In this document: positions 6,543-10,665 of the stretch, piece after piece
How the letters are laid out: each line of letters opens with the position of its first letter
How positions within the stretch are numbered: position 1 is the first letter of the stretch
Source: Ignavibacteriales bacterium
GTDB taxonomy: Bacteria > Bacteroidota > Ignavibacteria > Ignavibacteriales > Melioribacteraceae
DNA length: 10,665 nucleotides
Reading direction: 5' to 3'
Assembly (NCBI GenBank): GCA_020059785.1
Contig: JAGVBL010000403.1
Location: 1 to 10,665 of the forward strand
Notes under the pieces: generated by a model
The model's database searches: none
Told to the model about the DNA's origin: nothing
The model's input: the letters and a program-made list of their open reading frames with translations, nothing else
Made by a program: the position numbers and the translations under genes

Positions 6543-6570
6543 AATTTAGCACTTTTTTATTTCAAAACAA
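6543..6570 (-). promoter_or_regulatory. Candidate HU promoter
   Basis: On the minus strand TTGTTT (6570-6565) and TAAATT (6548-6543) are separated by 16 bases, and TGC directly before the second box gives an extended -10. The start site would fall about 30 bases upstream of the HU ATG. The match is moderate in a very AT-rich region. Confidence 0.35.
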
Positions 6571-6597
6571 ACAGTTTTTGTCTTTTTTGTTTATCAA

Positions 6598-6625
6598 TTG
6601 ACTTACATTACAATGTCCATATTAA
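6598..6625 (+). promoter_or_regulatory. Candidate promoter for the receptor-amylase pair
   Basis: TTGACT (6598-6603, 5/6) and TATTAA (6620-6625, 4/6) lie 16 bases apart in the HU/receptor divergent gap. A start near 6632 would leave a leader of about 88 bases with no obvious hairpin or Shine-Dalgarno. The remainder of this gap (6504-6719) holds nothing else I can support. Confidence 0.3.
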
Positions 6626-6719
6626 GCAATATTTATACGGTTAGGATGAGTATCTCTTTTTTAATCTTTTATCAATCAGGAATTAAAACTATTTTAGCAA
6701 AAAAATTTTCCGGCTCTTA

Positions 6720-8726
6720 ATGAAAAAACTTTTTTGTTCAATAATATTATTCGTTTCGTTTCTCAATTTGTTTTCGCAGCAAGAACAATCGAAGAAAAAA
6801 TTATTAAGCGGAGATGCAAACGATACCACTAAAACAAAAATTCTTTCAACAGAAGTTGATTCAACTAAACCGGTAATAAAAGAAAAACTTATTCCACTGT
6901 TGCCGATAAAAACACTTTCTAATTCCGGAAATATTTTAAGCAGCGATATTTTGCAAAAATTAGATACCAGATATACGGGTAATTACTTTTCATATATCCC
7001 GTTTGGATTTGTGAGAGATTTAGGATCAATCGGTCAACCAAATGATGTAGTGATATACGGAAATGGTTTTAAAAATTCCTCCTTCTTAATGAACGGTGTT
7101 AATATAAACAACCGGCTTACTAACTCTCTTGATCTCAATCTTTTTCAATCGGAGAGTATTGATTCGATAGAAATAATTCCTCTTGCACAGGGATTTTTAT
7201 ATAACGAAATGAATAATCCCGTTTCGGTAAATTTTATTTCAAGAGATTTTGTAACATCAAAGCCATATACACGGATTAGATTTTATCAGGCTCCAAACGA
7301 GGAAGGTTTTTTTGACGGAATTTTTAGTTCTAATATCAGCCGTAGATTAAGCGTTTATACAGAGTTGACTCATCAAAGTACTGATCCTCGCTTTAAAAAT
7401 TCTGACTACGGAATGTGGGCAGGATCTGTCCGCTTGAGATACCTCATCAACAATGATTATAATGTAATTGGCAGTTATAGTTATTATCAGAGCAATGTGG
7501 GCTTAAACGGTGGAGTTGATGTTGACAGCATAAGACGAACTACATCATCTTCTCAGGAAGAAGAGATTCTTTTCAGTACAATTCAGGCACCGGTTAATTA
7601 TCCCGATCGGTATCAAAAAGTCTCGGGCAATAACCTGAATATAAAGCTGCTGGCAAACCTGATAGGCAGTTCACCGACCGACCTTACCATTTATTATCAG
7701 TCATCGCTTAGTGAATTCAGACAAAATGAGTTTACAAGTTTAAAACGAGATACATGGCGATGGGACTGGCCATGGAGATATGACAAAATAACAAACGATA
7801 ATAAGTTTAATACTTACGGGGCTAAACTCTCTCAAAAATTTGGAACTGACTTATTTAATATTTACTCAGAAGCACTTTATGAAAGCACTTTACTTAATAC
7901 TCCTTTGATAAAGAGGAATGATAGAGTAGATATTTTTTCTGTACTAGCAAAGGCAAGTTTTAAACTGCAAAGGGATCAGCAAAAATTCCTTCCATCAGTC
8001 TTTGGTAAATTTTTGAATTACGATGGCAACAGTTATTTGGGTGCGGGGGCAGATCTCTCGTGGTTTATTGATGAAAACTTTTTATTGTATCTGGGTCTAT
8101 CAAAATTCAAAAGACCACCCAATCATTTATCGAATCAGACTGGATTATACGATAAATCAGATATTACTATTATTGAATCAAAACTGAATTATAAAAACTT
8201 ATCTACTAATATTTCGGCAGGATACTTTCTTCAAGAACTATCTTTAGATGGCGGCTATTCAAAGACATTGCAAGAAATAAACCTTAAATTTGATTGGCAT
8301 CTCTGGAAAATTCTTATCAGCACAAATACCAGTTATTATTTTATACAGGAAAATAAAGAAAATTTTCCGTTACCCGATTTCACTTCCAATGGCGGTTTAT
8401 TTTATGTAGACACATTATTCAATTCCAACCTGAAATTGAAAGCGGGTATCAATTATCATCTTATAGGTAACCGGGGTTACCAGATCATAAACTTTGAAAC
8501 GTTTGAAATAACCAGGTGGATAAGAACCGGTGGAGCTATGCCTCCTACTGCAGAAGTTAATCCATCAATTCAATTCGATTTCTTTTTAGCCGGAAAAATT
8601 CAGGATGCTGCTACTGTCTATTTCGTTTTTGAAAATCTTCTAAATGAGAGATATTACATTGTTCCCTATTATCCCAAACAGGAAAGAGGAATTAGACTTG
8701 GGGTTTCTTGGGAGTTTGTTGATTAG
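6720..8726 (+). CDS. TonB-dependent-receptor-like outer membrane beta-barrel protein
   Basis: This 668-residue protein looks like an outer-membrane receptor for substrate uptake. A signal peptide (MKKLFCSIILFVSFLNLFSQ) precedes a polar linker (to about 60). A plug-like domain (about 70-177) contains DVVIYGNGFKNSSFLMNGVNINN and SIDSIEIIPLAQGFLYNEMNNPVSVNFISR, the pattern of TonB receptor plugs. The rest is alternating aromatic/polar strands of a barrel, ending in VYFVFENLLNERYYIVPYYP and the closing strand GIRLGVSWEF, a classic TonB-receptor C-terminus. I see no CarboxypepD-like domain and no clear TonB box, and the length is at the short end of the family, so it may be a divergent or TonB-independent member. 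The amylase gene starts 42 nt downstream in the same direction, suggesting an alpha-glucan substrate, but no SusD is present. No Shine-Dalgarno is visible. Confidence 0.8.
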   Translation: MKKLFCSIILFVSFLNLFSQQEQSKKKLLSGDANDTTKTKILSTEVDSTKPVIKEKLIPLLPIKTLSNSGNILSSDILQKLDTRYTGNYFSYIPFGFVRDLGSIGQPNDVVIYGNGFKNSSFLMNGVNINNRLTNSLDLNLFQSESIDSIEIIPLAQGFLYNEMNNPVSVNFISRDFVTSKPYTRIRFYQAPNEEGFFDGIFSSNISRRLSVYTELTHQSTDPRFKNSDYGMWAGSVRLRYLINNDYNVIGSYSYYQSNVGLNGGVDVDSIRRTTSSSQEEEILFSTIQAPVNYPDRYQKVSGNNLNIKLLANLIGSSPTDLTIYYQSSLSEFRQNEFTSLKRDTWRWDWPWRYDKITNDNKFNTYGAKLSQKFGTDLFNIYSEALYESTLLNTPLIKRNDRVDIFSVLAKASFKLQRDQQKFLPSVFGKFLNYDGNSYLGAGADLSWFIDENFLLYLGLSKFKRPPNHLSNQTGLYDKSDITIIESKLNYKNLSTNISAGYFLQELSLDGGYSKTLQEINLKFDWHLWKILISTNTSYYFIQENKENFPLPDFTSNGGLFYVDTLFNSNLKLKAGINYHLIGNRGYQIINFETFEITRWIRTGGAMPPTAEVNPSIQFDFFLAGKIQDAATVYFVFENLLNERYYIVPYYPKQERGIRLGVSWEFVD

Positions 8727-8768
8727 ATTTTTCCACTTTGTATTAAATTGCTAAAGAGTAAAGCCAAT

Positions 8769-10665
8769 ATGAAAAAAAAATATTTAGACAATAAAATTGT
8801 ATTGTTGATAATTTTTCTTACAAGCGTTTTATCAGCACAAACAGTTGTTACATCCGAGCCTCAATTCCCTTCTCAAACTGATATTATTATCCTCACTTTC
8901 GATGTTTCGAAAGCAACGCATCAGAATAAAATAGCCGGTTACACAGGTGATGTATATTCACATACAGGTGTAACACTTAAAACCGGAGATGGAACACCGG
9001 CACGGTGGCAAAATGTTATAGGAATTTGGGGAAATAATTCCCTGCAACCGAAGCTAACAAGAAAAAGCACCGACGTTTATGAACTTACTATTAACAATCC
9101 TAGAAATTTTTTCTCTGTTACAGATCCATCACAAAGTATTACTGAATTATGTTTTGTACTAAGAAGTGCAGATGGCACAAAACAAACCGAAGATATTTTT
9201 GTAAAATTGTTTGAAGGCGGTATAACTGTAGTTGTTAATTCCCCAACTATTTCAACTGTCTTCGGCGATCCGATGCACTCGCCGGTATTTACAAAGCCGG
9301 GGGGAACAATTAATATTTCTGCTTCTGCCGCTGCAGTTGGTACATTAACTTCTTTTATGAAATTATTTGTTAACGGATTAGAGAAAGCAACTACAACATT
9401 GGATAATATTCAGTTTCAATTTGTTGCCGATCAATACTCAACGGGACGTAACGACATTAAAATTACTGCTACAGATAATGTAGGAAGAAAAGATTCATCT
9501 GTGTTTGTGATATTCAAGAATCCGAATATAAATTCTTCAGTTCTACCTCAAGGCAACAGACATGGTATTAATTATAACGGCAATAATGTTACGCTGGCTC
9601 TCTTTGCACCACTTAAAGAGTTTGTTTACGTGATTGGTGATTTCAACGACTGGAAAGTTGATCTGAATTACCTGATGAACAAATACGAACCAAAACCGGA
9701 TAGCGTTATATGGTGGATTACACTTTCAAATCTTACTCCACAACAGGAATATGCTTATCAATATCTTATTGATGGCAAGTTGAGAATTTACGATCCTTAT
9801 ACAGATAAGATTCTTGATCCTTCTAACGATACCGAGGTAATTAATTCCGGTGTATATCCCAATTTAAAATCTTATCCCTTTCAAAAAACAAGTGGAGTTG
9901 TTTCTGTTCTTCAGACAGGGCAAATACAATATAACTGGAATGTAAAAAATTTTCAGAGACCTCCTAAAGAAAAATTAATTATTTATGAATTGCTGATTCG
10001 CGATTTTGTCCGGACCCACTCTTATAAAACTTTAACCGACACACTCAGCTATTTCAAGAAGTTAGGAATAAATGCAATAGAGTTAATGCCCGTTTCAGAA
10101 TTTGAAGGGAACGACAGCTGGGGTTATAATCCCATGACATACTTTGCACCCGATAAATATTATGGAACTAAAGACGATCTTAAAAGATTTATTGATGCGT
10201 GCCATGAAAACGGAATCGCTGTAATTCTGGATATAGTATTAAACCATGCTTACAACTCAAATTCTATGGCTCAGATGTACTGGGAAAATGGTCGTCCCGC
10301 TTATAACAATCCCTGGTTCAATGTTCAATCTAATTTTCAAAATACTGATGCTCAATGGGGGAACGACTTTAATCATGAGAGCATTCACACACAGTATTTT
10401 GTTGATAGAGTTCTTGAATACTGGTTAACGGAATATAAGTTTGACGGATTCAGGTTCGACTTTACAAAAGGTTTTAGCAATAGATTGAAAACGATGTCCG
10501 ATCCATGGGGAAGTAATTACGATGTTGACCGTATCAGAATTCTTAAGCGAATGGTAGATAAAGTCTGGTCTTACGATCCTACTGCAATAATGATATTCGA
10601 ACATCTTGCTGTTAACGAAGAAGATAGCGAGCTTGCTCATCATGGTAATGGAATACTTATGTGGG
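8769..10665 (+). CDS. Secreted multidomain GH13 alpha-amylase family protein, truncated by the window end
   Basis: I read this frame open from ATG 8769 to the last base: 632 codons plus one base, with no stop. It probably hydrolyses alpha-1,4-glucans such as starch or glycogen outside the cell. A signal peptide (about 1-24, ending SVLSAQ) is followed by a beta domain (about 25-148; YTGDVYSHTGV, WQNVIGIWGNN, ELCFVLRSADGTKQ). An Ig/E-set-like domain (about 155-258) and a CBM48-like domain (about 266-360; VTLALFAP, VIGDFNDWKVD, YAYQYLIDGKLRIYDPY) follow. The GH13 barrel starts near residue 400 (LIIYELLIRDF). Catalytic regions are SWGYNPMTYFAPDKYYG, DIVLNH (D488, H493), FDGFRFDFTKGF (nucleophile D564) and MIFEHLAV (acid/base E611). 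The third carboxylate and any C-terminal sorting domain lie beyond the window. It follows the receptor gene by 42 nt, probably one operon. Not every GH13 specificity can be told apart here. Confidence 0.92.
   Translation, partial: MKKKYLDNKIVLLIIFLTSVLSAQTVVTSEPQFPSQTDIIILTFDVSKATHQNKIAGYTGDVYSHTGVTLKTGDGTPARWQNVIGIWGNNSLQPKLTRKSTDVYELTINNPRNFFSVTDPSQSITELCFVLRSADGTKQTEDIFVKLFEGGITVVVNSPTISTVFGDPMHSPVFTKPGGTINISASAAAVGTLTSFMKLFVNGLEKATTTLDNIQFQFVADQYSTGRNDIKITATDNVGRKDSSVFVIFKNPNINSSVLPQGNRHGINYNGNNVTLALFAPLKEFVYVIGDFNDWKVDLNYLMNKYEPKPDSVIWWITLSNLTPQQEYAYQYLIDGKLRIYDPYTDKILDPSNDTEVINSGVYPNLKSYPFQKTSGVVSVLQTGQIQYNWNVKNFQRPPKEKLIIYELLIRDFVRTHSYKTLTDTLSYFKKLGINAIELMPVSEFEGNDSWGYNPMTYFAPDKYYGTKDDLKRFIDACHENGIAVILDIVLNHAYNSNSMAQMYWENGRPAYNNPWFNVQSNFQNTDAQWGNDFNHESIHTQYFVDRVLEYWLTEYKFDGFRFDFTKGFSNRLKTMSDPWGSNYDVDRIRILKRMVDKVWSYDPTAIMIFEHLAVNEEDSELAHHGNGILMW

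Noticed and set aside
8466..8481. GGTAACC-GG-GGTTACC palindrome
   Set aside because: It lies inside the receptor barrel coding region (IGNRGYQ), with no T-run and no context for a regulator; probably chance.
10246..10643. Open frames 10246-10428 (+) and 10425-10643 (-)
   Set aside because: Both fall within the GH13 catalytic region in other frames; the amylase frame is clearly the real one.
1..10665. CRISPR array, tRNA, insertion sequence, prophage or defence system
   Set aside because: No regular direct repeats, tRNA-like clover leaf, transposase motifs or terminal repeats were seen by eye on either strand.

Overview
This is a low-GC bacterial window (roughly mid-30s percent GC by eye). 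The best clue to its origin is the C-terminal type IX secretion (T9SS) sorting domain of the sugar dehydrogenase, with its 'LFQNFPNPFNPTT' motif. That form is typical of Ignavibacteria and relatives in the Bacteroidota/Chlorobi group. Weak or absent Shine-Dalgarno sequences before several genes, a class II photolyase and the Bacteroidota-style secreted alpha-amylase fit this. The assignment is inferred from motifs, not from a search.

Layout. A stand-alone E2-type acyltransferase (145-942, +) is followed by a class II CPD photolyase (1021-2375, +) carrying a frameshift and two in-frame stops. A perfect stem-loop separates the photolyase from a converging minus-strand pair of exported thioredoxin-fold proteins: a single-Cys redoxin (3479-2910) followed 2 nt later by a TlpA/ResA-like CVPC thioredoxin (2907-2398). 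The pair's apparent promoter has a perfect 8-3-8 palindrome between the -35 and -10 boxes. Diverging from it is a PQQ-type glucose/sorbosone dehydrogenase (3675-5141, +) with both a lipobox and a T9SS signal. Its stop lies 1 nt from the stop of a converging small exported VirK-like protein (5603-5143), whose signal peptide is out of frame by one base in a poly-A run. Next come a two-helix membrane protein with a possible PH-like domain (5687-6184, +) and a converging HU-family protein (6503-6219) that share a terminator. Last is a probable operon of a TonB-receptor-like outer-membrane protein (6720-8726, +) and a large secreted GH13 amylase (8769 to the window end, +), still open at base 10665.

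How the genes work together. Most of the window serves the cell envelope: seven products carry apparent export signals or membrane segments. The redoxin pair looks like one periplasmic thiol-redox unit. The receptor-like protein and amylase look like a small alpha-glucan unit with no SusD partner in view. I see no CRISPR array, rRNA or tRNA gene, insertion sequence, phage gene or defence island. The points most worth a second look are the damaged photolyase, the operator-like palindrome, the poly-A frameshift and the double-signal dehydrogenase.
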